Origin: JBEAOO01 sp041164825
Lineage (GTDB): Bacteria; Pseudomonadota; Gammaproteobacteria; Burkholderiales; Burkholderiaceae_C
NCBI GenBank assembly: GCA_041164825.1
Contig: JBEAOO010000330.1
Span: 1 to 32,380, forward strand
Direction of reading: 5' to 3'
DNA: 32,380 nucleotides
Part shown: in pieces, positions 7,545-14,322 of the stretch
Layout of the letters: every line of letters starts with the position of its first letter
Position numbering within the stretch: position 1 is the stretch's first letter
Program-made: the position numbers and the translations under genes
Notes under the pieces: generated by a model
Seen by the model: the letters and a program-made list of their open reading frames with translations, nothing else
What the model was told of the DNA's origin: nothing
Database searches by the model: none

Positions 7545-9173
7545 TCAATCGTCGAGCAGCGCGGCGTCGGGGTCGACCTCGAGGGCCCGCACCGGCGCGC
7601 GCAGCCACCAGAGCATGATCAACGCCGGGATGGCGGTGAGCGTGGACACGATGAAAAAACTCGGCCAGCCGATGGACTCGGCCAACACGCCGGCCAGCGG
7701 CCCCACCCACACCCGGCCCACCGAGGCAAAGGCGCTCAGCAGCGCGAACTGCGTGGCGGTGAAGCGCTGGTTGCACAGGCTCATCAAGAAGGCCACGAAG
7801 GCCGCCGTGCCCATGCCGCCGGAGAGGTTCTCGAACGCAATCACCATCAGCAGCCCGCCGTCCACCGGCGAGGCGGTGGCGAGCTTCACAAAGCCCCAGT
7901 CGAACGCCGGGATGACGAGCCCAGGCATGAGGCCCTTGCCCGACACCGCCAGCCACCAGAAGCCCATGTTGCTGGCCATCTGCAAGATGCCAAACAAAAA
8001 CAGCGCGCGCCACAGGCCCAGGCGCAGCATCAGCGCGCCGCCGAGCAGCGCGCCGAGGATGGTGAGCCACAGGCCGATCACCTTGTTGACCACGCCGACC
8101 TCGGCCGTGGTGAAGGCCATGGCCTTGAGCAGAAACGGCGTCATCAGCGAGCCGGCAAAGGCATCGCCCAGCTTGTAGAGCACGATGAAGGCGAGAAACG
8201 CTGCCGCGCCGGGCTGGCTGAAGTAGCTGCGCAGGCCGCCGAGCAGGGTTTCAAACTTCGCCGCGCGCGCAGCCCACGCGGCCAGCGGCAGCGTGAAGCC
8301 AATGCCCAGCAGCAGGGCCAGCAGGTCGATCCACTTCTTTTGCAGCGCCTCGTTCAAGCTGCCGCCGCTGAGCAGCGGGCCGAGCAGCGCTTGCGCCAAC
8401 GGCTGCGCCAGGTGGTCGCTCAACACATAACCCACGGCCACGGCCAGCAGCACGGCACCGAAGCCGAGCACGTCTTGGCGCGCCACGCTGGTGGGCTGCG
8501 GCGCATGGGCCAAGCGTGGCAGCACGGTGGCCGAGGCCACGGCCGCGCCCACCATCAGCCAGGCCATGAAGTGGTAGACCTCGGGCCAGGTCCAGCCGCC
8601 GCCTTGCGTGGGGTCGACCCAGATGAGGGCCACGCCGCCCGAGAGGATCATCGCCAGCCGGTAGCCCAGCACGCTCAACGAGGAGCCCAGGCCGCGCTCG
8701 CTGGCGGCCAGCAGGTCGGTGCGGTAGGCGTCGATCACCACGTCTTGCGAGGCCGAGACGAAGGCCACCAGCACCGCCAGCAACGCAAACAGGCGCGTGG
8801 TCTCGGTGGGCGAGGTGGCGGCCAGCCAGGCCAGCGCACCGGCCAGGCCAAGCTGGGTGAGCACCAGCCAGCCGCGGCGGCGGCCGAGCAGCGGCAGCTC
8901 GAAGCGGTCCATCAACGGCGCCCACAAAAACTTGAAGGTGTAGGGCAGGCCCACCAGGCTCAAGAAGCCGATGGTCGCCACATCGAGCCCGGCGCCGCTC
9001 AGCCAGGCTTGCATGGCCTGGCCCGTCAGCGCCAGCGGCAGGCCCGAGGCAAAGCCCAGCATGGCGACCACAAAGAAGCGGTGCAGGCGGGCCAGCGTCA
9101 TGGGCGTGGCGGGGGCGGCGGCTGGGGTGGCCGCTGTGGTGGGGTCCGCCACGGGGCGCGAGGGAGAGGTCAT
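7545..9173 (-). CDS. ampG: AmpG-type muropeptide/major facilitator permease
   Basis: 542 aa from ATG 9173; the first catalytic-quality match begins near a second ATG at 9101 (MTLARLHRFF). Signature segments are GFASGLPLALTG in the first membrane helix, FSLVG-like LSLVGLPYTFKFLWAPLMDR, GRRRGWL in the loop, and SASQDVVIDAYRTD. About 14 hydrophobic segments are visible, as expected for AmpG. It imports GlcNAc-anhydroMurNAc peptides from the periplasm for cell-wall recycling, and in many Gram-negatives feeds beta-lactamase signalling. No ampR or ampC is nearby. It is divergent from the deaminase gene and is followed by the M48 peptidase. Confidence 0.93.
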   Translation of the reverse strand: MTSPSRPVADPTTAATPAAAPATPMTLARLHRFFVVAMLGFASGLPLALTGQAMQAWLSGAGLDVATIGFLSLVGLPYTFKFLWAPLMDRFELPLLGRRRGWLVLTQLGLAGALAWLAATSPTETTRLFALLAVLVAFVSASQDVVIDAYRTDLLAASERGLGSSLSVLGYRLAMILSGGVALIWVDPTQGGGWTWPEVYHFMAWLMVGAAVASATVLPRLAHAPQPTSVARQDVLGFGAVLLAVAVGYVLSDHLAQPLAQALLGPLLSGGSLNEALQKKWIDLLALLLGIGFTLPLAAWAARAAKFETLLGGLRSYFSQPGAAAFLAFIVLYKLGDAFAGSLMTPFLLKAMAFTTAEVGVVNKVIGLWLTILGALLGGALMLRLGLWRALFLFGILQMASNMGFWWLAVSGKGLMPGLVIPAFDWGFVKLATASPVDGGLLMVIAFENLSGGMGTAAFVAFLMSLCNQRFTATQFALLSAFASVGRVWVGPLAGVLAESIGWPSFFIVSTLTAIPALIMLWWLRAPVRALEVDPDAALLDD

Positions 9174-9239
9174 GCGGGGGATTTTAGGAGGCGGGGTGAG
9201 CGCGCCCCCTGCTGCGGGCCCACGGCGGATGCCACGCGA

Positions 9240-9258
9240 GGTGAACAGTGGGTTCACC
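9240..9258. promoter_or_regulatory. Inverted repeat in the ampG/deaminase divergent region
   Basis: A perfect 7-bp inverted repeat GGTGAAC / GTTCACC with a 5-nt spacer lies 67 bp upstream of the ampG start and 75 bp upstream of the deaminase start. It could be an operator or a 5'-leader hairpin. No regulator was assigned. Confidence 0.35.
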
Positions 9259-9333
9259 CATGGTTTCAACCGCGGGTTCAACGGCCGCGACAGCGGGCAT
9301 CATGCGGGCATCCCTCTTGCTGCCCTGCCCGCC

Positions 9334-9831
9334 ATGCCACGCACCGCCCCCACGCCCGAGCAAATCACCCGTCACCTGCGCGCGGCCAACAGCATTGCCG
9401 CCGAGGCCCTGGCCGCCGGCCACCACCCGTTTGGTGCGCTGCTGGTGGCGCCCGACCACGAGACCGTGCTGCTGCACCAGGGCAATGTGGACGCGGTGAA
9501 CCATGCCGAGGCGGTGCTGGCGCGCGAGGCCGCGCAGCGCTGGACGCCGGCCGAGCTGTGGGGCTGCACGCTCTACACCACGGTGGAGCCCTGCGCCATG
9601 TGCGCGGGCACGCAGTACTGGGCGCACATCGGCCGGGTGGTTTACGGCATGAGCGAGCACGACCTGCTGCAGCTCACCGGCAACCACGCACAGAACCCGA
9701 CGCTCGCCCTGCCCTGCCGCGAGCTGTTTGCGCGCGGCCAAAAAGCCATGGACGTGATCGGCCCGGTGGCCGAGGTGGAGGCCGAGATTGCCGCGCTGCA
9801 TGCGCGCTTTTGGCGCACGCAGCCGGGCTGA
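9334..9831 (+). CDS. Nucleoside/cytidine-type deaminase (TadA/guanine deaminase superfamily)
   Basis: 165 aa from ATG 9334. The zinc and catalytic residues are HAE (His57, Glu59) and PCAMC (Cys87, Cys90), the CMP/dCMP-type deaminase motif. HPFGALLV upstream is the usual substrate-loop strand. The extra C-terminal region (residues 115-165) and the LPCRELF motif resemble nucleoside deaminases of the guanine deaminase type more than tRNA-editing TadA. It probably hydrolytically deaminates a free base or nucleoside; the substrate is not settled. Its stop abuts the stop of the convergent cupin gene with no intervening base. Confidence 0.88.
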   Translation: MPRTAPTPEQITRHLRAANSIAAEALAAGHHPFGALLVAPDHETVLLHQGNVDAVNHAEAVLAREAAQRWTPAELWGCTLYTTVEPCAMCAGTQYWAHIGRVVYGMSEHDLLQLTGNHAQNPTLALPCRELFARGQKAMDVIGPVAEVEAEIAALHARFWRTQPG

Positions 9832-10332
9832 TCAGACCTTGGAGGGCAGCGCGACCTCCACCGGGAACAGCTTGCGCCACAGCAGCGCCAAGCGGCCGGG
9901 GTGGTGCAGGGTGTAGGCCTTCTTGAGGTGCTCGGGCACGTGCCACACGGCCTGGGTGCCGGCGTGGAAGGTGGCGGTGTCGCCAGGGCGCAGGGTGAAG
10001 CGGTGGCCGTTGTAGGTCACGTCGACCAGGCCTTCGAGCACGTGCACGGTCTCGTCCAGGCCAAAGGTCCATTGGAAGGTGGACGGGCCATCGCAGGCCC
10101 ACAGGCCGCTGAAGGCCGAGCCGTCAGGGGTGCGCACGGTCTCGGTCGAGCGGAAACGCGGCTCGCCCGACAGCACCCAGCTCGGGTCGACCGGGAAGGG
10201 CGTGAGCGGGCGCTGCACGGCCACGGTGGAAGGCGGCGCGCTGTGCACCAGGTAGTGGCCGGCCTCCCACGCCATGCCCGCGCTGAGCACCAGGGCACCG
10301 CCGAGGGCCGAGCCCTTGATCCAGGTTTTCAT
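9832..10332 (-). CDS. Membrane-anchored cupin-domain protein
   Basis: 166 aa from ATG 10332. The N-terminus (KTWIKGSALGGALVLSAG) is a signal anchor. The rest is a single small beta-barrel cupin of the DUF861/cupin_3 type, with VLEGLVDVTYNGHRFTLRPG and GDTATFHAGTQAVWHV as the two cupin motifs. Metal-binding His residues are few compared with dioxygenase cupins, so a binding or non-canonical role is possible. The ligand is unknown. It is divergent from the phosphoesterase gene across a 184-bp region containing a perfect inverted repeat. Confidence 0.82.
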   Translation of the reverse strand: MKTWIKGSALGGALVLSAGMAWEAGHYLVHSAPPSTVAVQRPLTPFPVDPSWVLSGEPRFRSTETVRTPDGSAFSGLWACDGPSTFQWTFGLDETVHVLEGLVDVTYNGHRFTLRPGDTATFHAGTQAVWHVPEHLKKAYTLHHPGRLALLWRKLFPVEVALPSKV

Positions 10333-10407
10333 GGTTTGAATTGTCGGCAGGCGCGGCGCATGAGGCGCGCTGCCGGCCCCTGTGAACACGGGGTGACGCT
10401 GACCACT

Positions 10408-10436
10408 TTGTCACACGGAGGCCGGCTGTGTGACAA
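10408..10436. promoter_or_regulatory. Candidate operator: 9-bp perfect inverted repeat
   Basis: TTGTCACAC and GTGTGACAA are separated by 11 nt, so half-site centres are 20 bp apart, about two helical turns. It is in the divergent cupin/phosphoesterase intergenic region, 76 bp from the cupin start and 81 bp from the phosphoesterase start. It is the sort of site a dimeric regulator would bind, but no adjacent regulator gene is present. Confidence 0.5.
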
Positions 10437-10516
10437 CGGCCCCAGCTCGGGGTCGTCACCGCCGCGTCACGCAGCCGCCATGGTGCGGTCACGGCCAGCG
10501 CGCAAGCTCCGGTCTC

Positions 10517-11449
10517 ATGCTCAACCGTGCCCAGCTCTTTCGCGCGTGGTCCGACTCGGAGGCCGAGCGTGGCGCGTCTGCCGCCGTGTCAGACACCGAC
10601 ACGCCCACCGCCCCCACCAGCGAGCGCCATTACCGCACCGTCTGGATCTCGGACCTGCACCTGGGCACACCCGGCTGCCAAGCCGCGGCGCTGCTCGACT
10701 TCTTGAAGAACGTCGAGTGCGACACGCTGTTTTTGGTGGGCGACATCATTGACGGCTGGCAACTGCGCCGCAGCTGGTACTGGCCGCAGGCGCACAACGA
10801 CGTGGTGCAAAAGCTGCTGCGCAAGGCGCGCAAGGGCACGCGCGTGGTGTTCATTCCCGGCAACCACGACGAGTTTGCGCGCCGCTACCTGGGCCATGAT
10901 TTTGGTGGCATCGAGGTGCTCGAAGACGCCATGCACACCACCGCCGACGGCCGCCGCCTGTGGATCACCCACGGCGATTTGTTTGACGGCGTGATCCAGT
11001 GCGCCAAGTGGCTGGCGCATGTGGGCGACTCGGCCTACGAATTCACGCTGCGCCTGAACCGCCACCTCAACTCGCTGCGCGCGCGCCTGGGGCTGCCGTA
11101 CTGGTCGCTCTCCAAATACCTGAAGCTCAAGGTGAAGCGCGCGGTGAGCTATGTGGGCGACTTTGAAGCCGCACTCGCTCGCGAGGCGCGCAAACGCGGT
11201 GCCGACGGCGTGGTGTGCGGCCACATTCACCATGCCGAGTTGCGGCAGATCGACGGCATCCTCTACGCCAACGATGGCGACTGGGTGGAGAGCCTGACCG
11301 CGCTGGCCGAACACGCCGACGGCACGCTGGAAATCGTCGACTGGACCGAACACGCCTCGCGCGCCGCCCGTGCGGCCAAACGTGCACCGGCCGAAGCCTC
11401 AGAGCCCGCCACCGCCGTGGCCCCCCACTCAGAAACCACCCTCGCATGA
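10517..11449 (+). CDS. Calcineurin-like phosphoesterase, UDP-2,3-diacylglucosamine diphosphatase-like
   Basis: 310 aa from ATG 10517. All metallophosphoesterase motifs are present: DLHLG (46-50), GDIIDG (75-80), GNHD (115-118), HGD (152-154) and GHIHH (235-239). It belongs to the COG2908 group related to LpxH, but is longer and has its own N-terminal extension. Annotation as a UDP-diacylglucosamine hydrolase is by family only, and an ordinary lpxH may exist elsewhere. The TGA overlaps the ATG of the glycosyltransferase (ATGA), which points to a joint role in lipid or envelope glycoconjugate metabolism. Confidence 0.88.
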   Translation: MLNRAQLFRAWSDSEAERGASAAVSDTDTPTAPTSERHYRTVWISDLHLGTPGCQAAALLDFLKNVECDTLFLVGDIIDGWQLRRSWYWPQAHNDVVQKLLRKARKGTRVVFIPGNHDEFARRYLGHDFGGIEVLEDAMHTTADGRRLWITHGDLFDGVIQCAKWLAHVGDSAYEFTLRLNRHLNSLRARLGLPYWSLSKYLKLKVKRAVSYVGDFEAALAREARKRGADGVVCGHIHHAELRQIDGILYANDGDWVESLTALAEHADGTLEIVDWTEHASRAARAAKRAPAEASEPATAVAPHSETTLA

Positions 11450-12492
11450 AACTCGCACTGGTGACGGACGCCTGGCTGCCGCAGGTCAATGGCGTGGTGA
11501 CCACGCTGGTGGAACTGCACCAGGGCCTGCTGGCCCGCGGCCACGAGGTGGTGGTGATCGAGCCCAGCAGCTTCAAGCGATTTCCCTGCCCCGGCTACCG
11601 CGAGATCGAGCTCGCCTGGCGCCCCGCCAAGCGGGTGGCTCAGCTGCTGAGCGAGTGCCAGCCCGATGCCATTCACATCGCCACCGAAGGGCCGATGGGC
11701 ACAGCCGCGCGCGCCTATTGCATCAAGCACGGCCTGCGCTTCACGAGCGCGTTTCACACCCGCTTTCCCGAAATTTTGGCCAAGGCGCTGCGCATCCCCG
11801 AGCGTTGGGGCTATGCCTGGTTCAAGCGCTTCCACGCCCCGGCCGCGGGCGTGATGGTGCCCACCGAGGGCATGCGCGGCATTCTTGAAGGGCACGGCTT
11901 CAACAACCTGCTGCAGTGGTCGCATGGCGTGGATCTGCGCTTGTTCCAGCCCGTCGACGGTGCCGAGCTTGATCTGCCGCGGCCGGTGTTTTTGTTTGTG
12001 GGTCGGGTCTCGTACGAGAAGAACCTGGACGCGTTTTTGAAGCTCGACCTGCCCGGCAGCAAGGTGGTTTACGGCGTGGGCCCGGTGCTGGAGCGGCTGC
12101 AGGCGCAGTTCCCCGATGTGCATTGGCGCGGCGTGGTGCCGCGCTCTGAGCTGGTGCGCATCTACAGCGCGGCCGATGTGTTCGTGTTCCCGAGCCGCAG
12201 CGAAACCTTTGGCCTGGTGATGCTCGAAGCCATGGCCTGCGGCCTGCCCGTGGCCGCCTACCCGGTGCCCGGCCCGCTCGATGTGGTGGCCGATTCACCC
12301 GGTGGCGTGCTGCATGAGGACCTGCGCGAGGCCGCGCTGCAAGCGCTCAAGGTGCCGCGCGAGCTGGCCCGCGCCCGCGCATTGGCGTTTGACTGGCACC
12401 CGGTGTGCGACCAGTTTGTGGCCCACTTGGTGCCAGCCCGCAGCGCGGCCCAGCCGCACGAAACGCACCGCCTGCGCGCGCAAGCGGCTTGA
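11446..12492 (+). CDS. GT4-family glycosyltransferase (alpha-mannosyltransferase-like)
   Basis: 348 aa from ATG 11446, translationally coupled to the phosphoesterase by ATGA. GT-B fold: the N-terminal domain starts with VTDAWLPQVNGVVTTL (acceptor side), and the C-terminal domain with VFLFVGRVSYEKNLDAFL. The nucleotide-sugar E-x7-E motif is Glu253...Glu261 (ETFGLVMLE). Its closest general match is the PimB/MgtA type that uses GDP-mannose or UDP-sugars to glycosylate lipids. Donor and acceptor are unproven. The gene is followed by the first copy of the dispersed palindromic repeat. Confidence 0.9.
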   Translation: MKLALVTDAWLPQVNGVVTTLVELHQGLLARGHEVVVIEPSSFKRFPCPGYREIELAWRPAKRVAQLLSECQPDAIHIATEGPMGTAARAYCIKHGLRFTSAFHTRFPEILAKALRIPERWGYAWFKRFHAPAAGVMVPTEGMRGILEGHGFNNLLQWSHGVDLRLFQPVDGAELDLPRPVFLFVGRVSYEKNLDAFLKLDLPGSKVVYGVGPVLERLQAQFPDVHWRGVVPRSELVRIYSAADVFVFPSRSETFGLVMLEAMACGLPVAAYPVPGPLDVVADSPGGVLHEDLREAALQALKVPRELARARALAFDWHPVCDQFVAHLVPARSAAQPHETHRLRAQAA

Positions 12493-12570
12493 AGCGGGCT
12501 GACGTTCAAGAGCGCCAGTACGGCGTGGCCGGGTCTTTCGGGTCGCGGCGCTGAGGCTCAACGCACGCGG

Positions 12571-12854
12571 AGTCTGGCGCGATGGGAGCGCTGCGCCGCA
12601 TTCGCTTTGCTCCGTGTCCTCCGCCGGCCTGCGGCCGGCTCCCCCTTGACCTGCGCAAAGCGAATGCGGCACAGCACTCCCCCGAACCAACGGTGGCATG
12701 CCACCCGGACGCATGCCACGGTGTGTGCAGGGGCGGTGATGGGCCGGGCCGATGTGCGCAGGTCAAGGGGGAATGGGCCGACCGAAGGGAGGACCAGGAG
12801 GACACGGAGCACATCGGCCCGGCCCATCGCCGCCCGCGCGCCAATCTTCGAACG
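12571..12854 (+). repeat. Dispersed palindromic element, full copy A
   Basis: 284 bp filling most of the 372-bp gap between the convergent glycosyltransferase and chaA. Parts in order: a short closing stem GGCGCGA (12576-12582); stem 1, 12584-12610 with 12655-12681 (27 bp, 2 mismatches, its inner 16 bp perfect) enclosing a GCCGGCC-TGC-GGCCGGC hairpin (12623-12639); a perfect 14-bp palindrome GGTGGCATGCCACC (12692-12705); stem 2, 12731-12757 with 12809-12835 (27 bp, one G-T pair); and a tail ending in GAACG. The loop flanks of stem 1 (12611-12622 and 12640-12654) are perfectly complementary to those of stem 2 (12797-12808 and 12758-12772), 12 bp and 15 bp. The tail ends 11 bp from the chaA stop. 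Family unknown. Confidence 0.92.
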
Positions 12855-12864
12855 AGAAGAAGCC

Positions 12865-13977
12865 TCAGGGCACCACAGCCAAAAACAAGAACGCCGCAAA
12901 CAGCACCAAGTGCACCGCGCCATGCAACACCGTGGCGCGGCCGCCGGCCAGGGTGATGGTGCTGACCACAAAGGTGAGGGCCAGCAGCACCAGCTCTTTG
13001 GGCGCCAGGCCCAGCGCCAGCGGGTGCGGGAACCACAGGGTCAGCAAGGCCACCGCCGGAATGGTCAAGCCGATGCTGGCCAGGGCCGAGCCGAGCGCCA
13101 AGTTGAGGCTGGTTTGCAGGCGGTTGTGGGCCGCGGCGCGCACGGCCGCTGCGGTTTCGGGCAGCAGCACCATCAGCGCCACGATCACCCCCACCAGCGC
13201 GGCCGGCGCGCCGATCGAATGCACCGCCGCCTCGATGTTGGGGGCGAGTGCTTTGGCCAAGCCCACCACGGCCACCAGGCACACCAACATCACGCCCAGC
13301 GCGGCCCAGGCCACGCGCGCTGAGGGCGGCTCGGCGTGGCTGTCTTCGTCGTCGCCGGCGCCCACGGGCAAAAAGTAGTCGCGGTGGCGCACGGTTTGCA
13401 CGAACACAAACGCGCCGTACAACAGCAAAGAGGCCACACCGGCAAACGCCAGCTGGGTGCCCGTGAGCGTGGGGCCGGGTGTGGAGGTGGTGAAGGCGGG
13501 CAGCACGAGCGTGAGACCACTCAACGCCACCAACACCGCGAGTGACGGGCTGGTGCCCTCCACCCGAAACGCCACCACCCGGTGCCGCACACCGCCCACC
13601 AGCAGGCACAGGCCCACCACACCGTTGCAGACGATCATGATGGCGGCATACACCGTGTCGCGCGCCAGGGCCGTGGCCCCGGCGCCGCCGGCCAGCATCA
13701 GCGAGACGATCAGCGCCACCTCGATCACCGTGACGGCCACGGCCAGCACCAAGGTGCCGTAGGGCTCGCCCACCTTGTGGGCCACCACCTCGGCATGGTG
13801 CACGGCCGACATCACCGCCGCGCCCAGCGCCAACGCCGCCGCGGCAACGCCCAGGCCAGCGAGCGATTGGCCCCAGATGCCGGCCAGCGTGAGCAAGCTC
13901 AGCACCGGCATCAGCAGGGTCCACAAAGGCAGGGCGGGCGGCAGGCGTGGCTTCGTGGGCGGGGTCGTCGTCGTCAT
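12865..13977 (-). CDS. chaA: ChaA-type Ca2+(Na+/K+)/H+ antiporter
   Basis: 370 aa from ATG 13977 (MTTTTPP); an in-frame ATG four codons upstream is also possible. About 11 membrane helices. The CaCA repeat signatures are GEPYGTLVLAVAVTVIEVAL in the first half, close to E. coli ChaA, and LPETAAAVRAAAHNRLQTSL with SALASIGLTIP in the second. A soluble acidic loop (GAGDDEDSHAE) splits the halves. It should exchange Ca2+, Na+ or K+ for protons at the inner membrane. It is isolated, convergent with the glycosyltransferase, and flanked on both sides by copies of the palindromic element. Confidence 0.92.
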   Translation of the reverse strand: MTTTTPPTKPRLPPALPLWTLLMPVLSLLTLAGIWGQSLAGLGVAAAALALGAAVMSAVHHAEVVAHKVGEPYGTLVLAVAVTVIEVALIVSLMLAGGAGATALARDTVYAAIMIVCNGVVGLCLLVGGVRHRVVAFRVEGTSPSLAVLVALSGLTLVLPAFTTSTPGPTLTGTQLAFAGVASLLLYGAFVFVQTVRHRDYFLPVGAGDDEDSHAEPPSARVAWAALGVMLVCLVAVVGLAKALAPNIEAAVHSIGAPAALVGVIVALMVLLPETAAAVRAAAHNRLQTSLNLALGSALASIGLTIPAVALLTLWFPHPLALGLAPKELVLLALTFVVSTITLAGGRATVLHGAVHLVLFAAFLFLAVVP

Positions 13978-14027
13978 GCGGCTGAGCATAGCGGGCGCAC
14001 CAGCGGCCAGCCACGCGCAGACGGCAA

Positions 14028-14050
14028 ATGCCCCGCGCAGGGCGGGGCAT
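14028..14050 (-). terminator. Hairpin upstream of chaA, terminator-like
   Basis: A perfect 9-bp stem ATGCCCCGC / GCGGGGCAT with a 5-nt loop, followed on the minus strand by TTTGCC. It lies between the MCP stop and the chaA start, so it could end MCP transcription, though the T-tract is short. A second inverted repeat CGAGGCGC/GCGCCTCG (14051-14058 and 14098-14105) lies just upstream of it. Together they could instead form a structured chaA leader. I could not match it to a known riboswitch. The rest of the 13978-14322 gap holds element copy B. Confidence 0.55.
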
Positions 14051-14183
14051 CGAGGCGCTAGTTGGCGCAGCGCGGTGGCTGTGCCGGGCTCAGCAATGCG
14101 CCTCGTGCGGGCTTGATTTCAAGGGTGCAAGTTCGCCATGGCCGGGACGTTCGGTTCTTGGCACTGCGGCCAACCTCATGCCG

Positions 14184-14297
14184 AGGCTTGCGCGAGGGGC
14201 GCTGTGCGGAGGTAAAGGAGGCGCCGGCCGCAGGCTGGCGGGGGACACGCCGCACATCGGCCCGGCCCATCGCCGCCCTGGCGCCGATCGTCGAACG
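14184..14297 (+). repeat. Dispersed palindromic element, internally deleted copy B
   Basis: The first 24 bases (14184-14207) match the 5' end of copy C in 20 of 24 positions and stop at GCGCTGTGC. The sequence then jumps to the stem-2 loop (GGAGGTAAAGGAGG), a GCCGGCCGCAGGCTGGC hairpin, the right side of stem 2 and the common tail ending in GAACG. Both breakpoints carry TGTGC, so the missing ~170 bp look like a deletion between short direct repeats. The tail is 25 bp from the MCP stop. Confidence 0.82.
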
Positions 14298-14319
14298 CCG
14301 AACGCCGAACGCCGAAAGC
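14292..14319. repeat. 7-bp tandem repeat at the tail of element copy B
   Basis: Three perfect CGAACGC units (14292-14312) plus a variant CGAAAGC, starting in the conserved GAACG tail of the palindromic element and running to the end of the first MCP gene. It looks like slippage expansion of the element's terminal bases. Confidence 0.85.
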
Positions 14320-14322
14320 AGA

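Noticed and set aside
6490..8178. Long plus-strand open frame antisense to the M48 peptidase and ampG
   Set aside because: A high-GC shadow frame with no family signature. The minus-strand genes have catalytic motifs and membrane helices.
12571..12854. Element copy A as an insertion sequence or a simple terminator
   Set aside because: There is no transposase ORF or visible target duplication, and it is far too long and multi-stemmed to be only an intrinsic terminator.
14051..14105. tRNA-like or riboswitch-like fold upstream of chaA
   Set aside because: An 8-bp inverted repeat is present but no T-loop, anticodon arm or known riboswitch core could be found.
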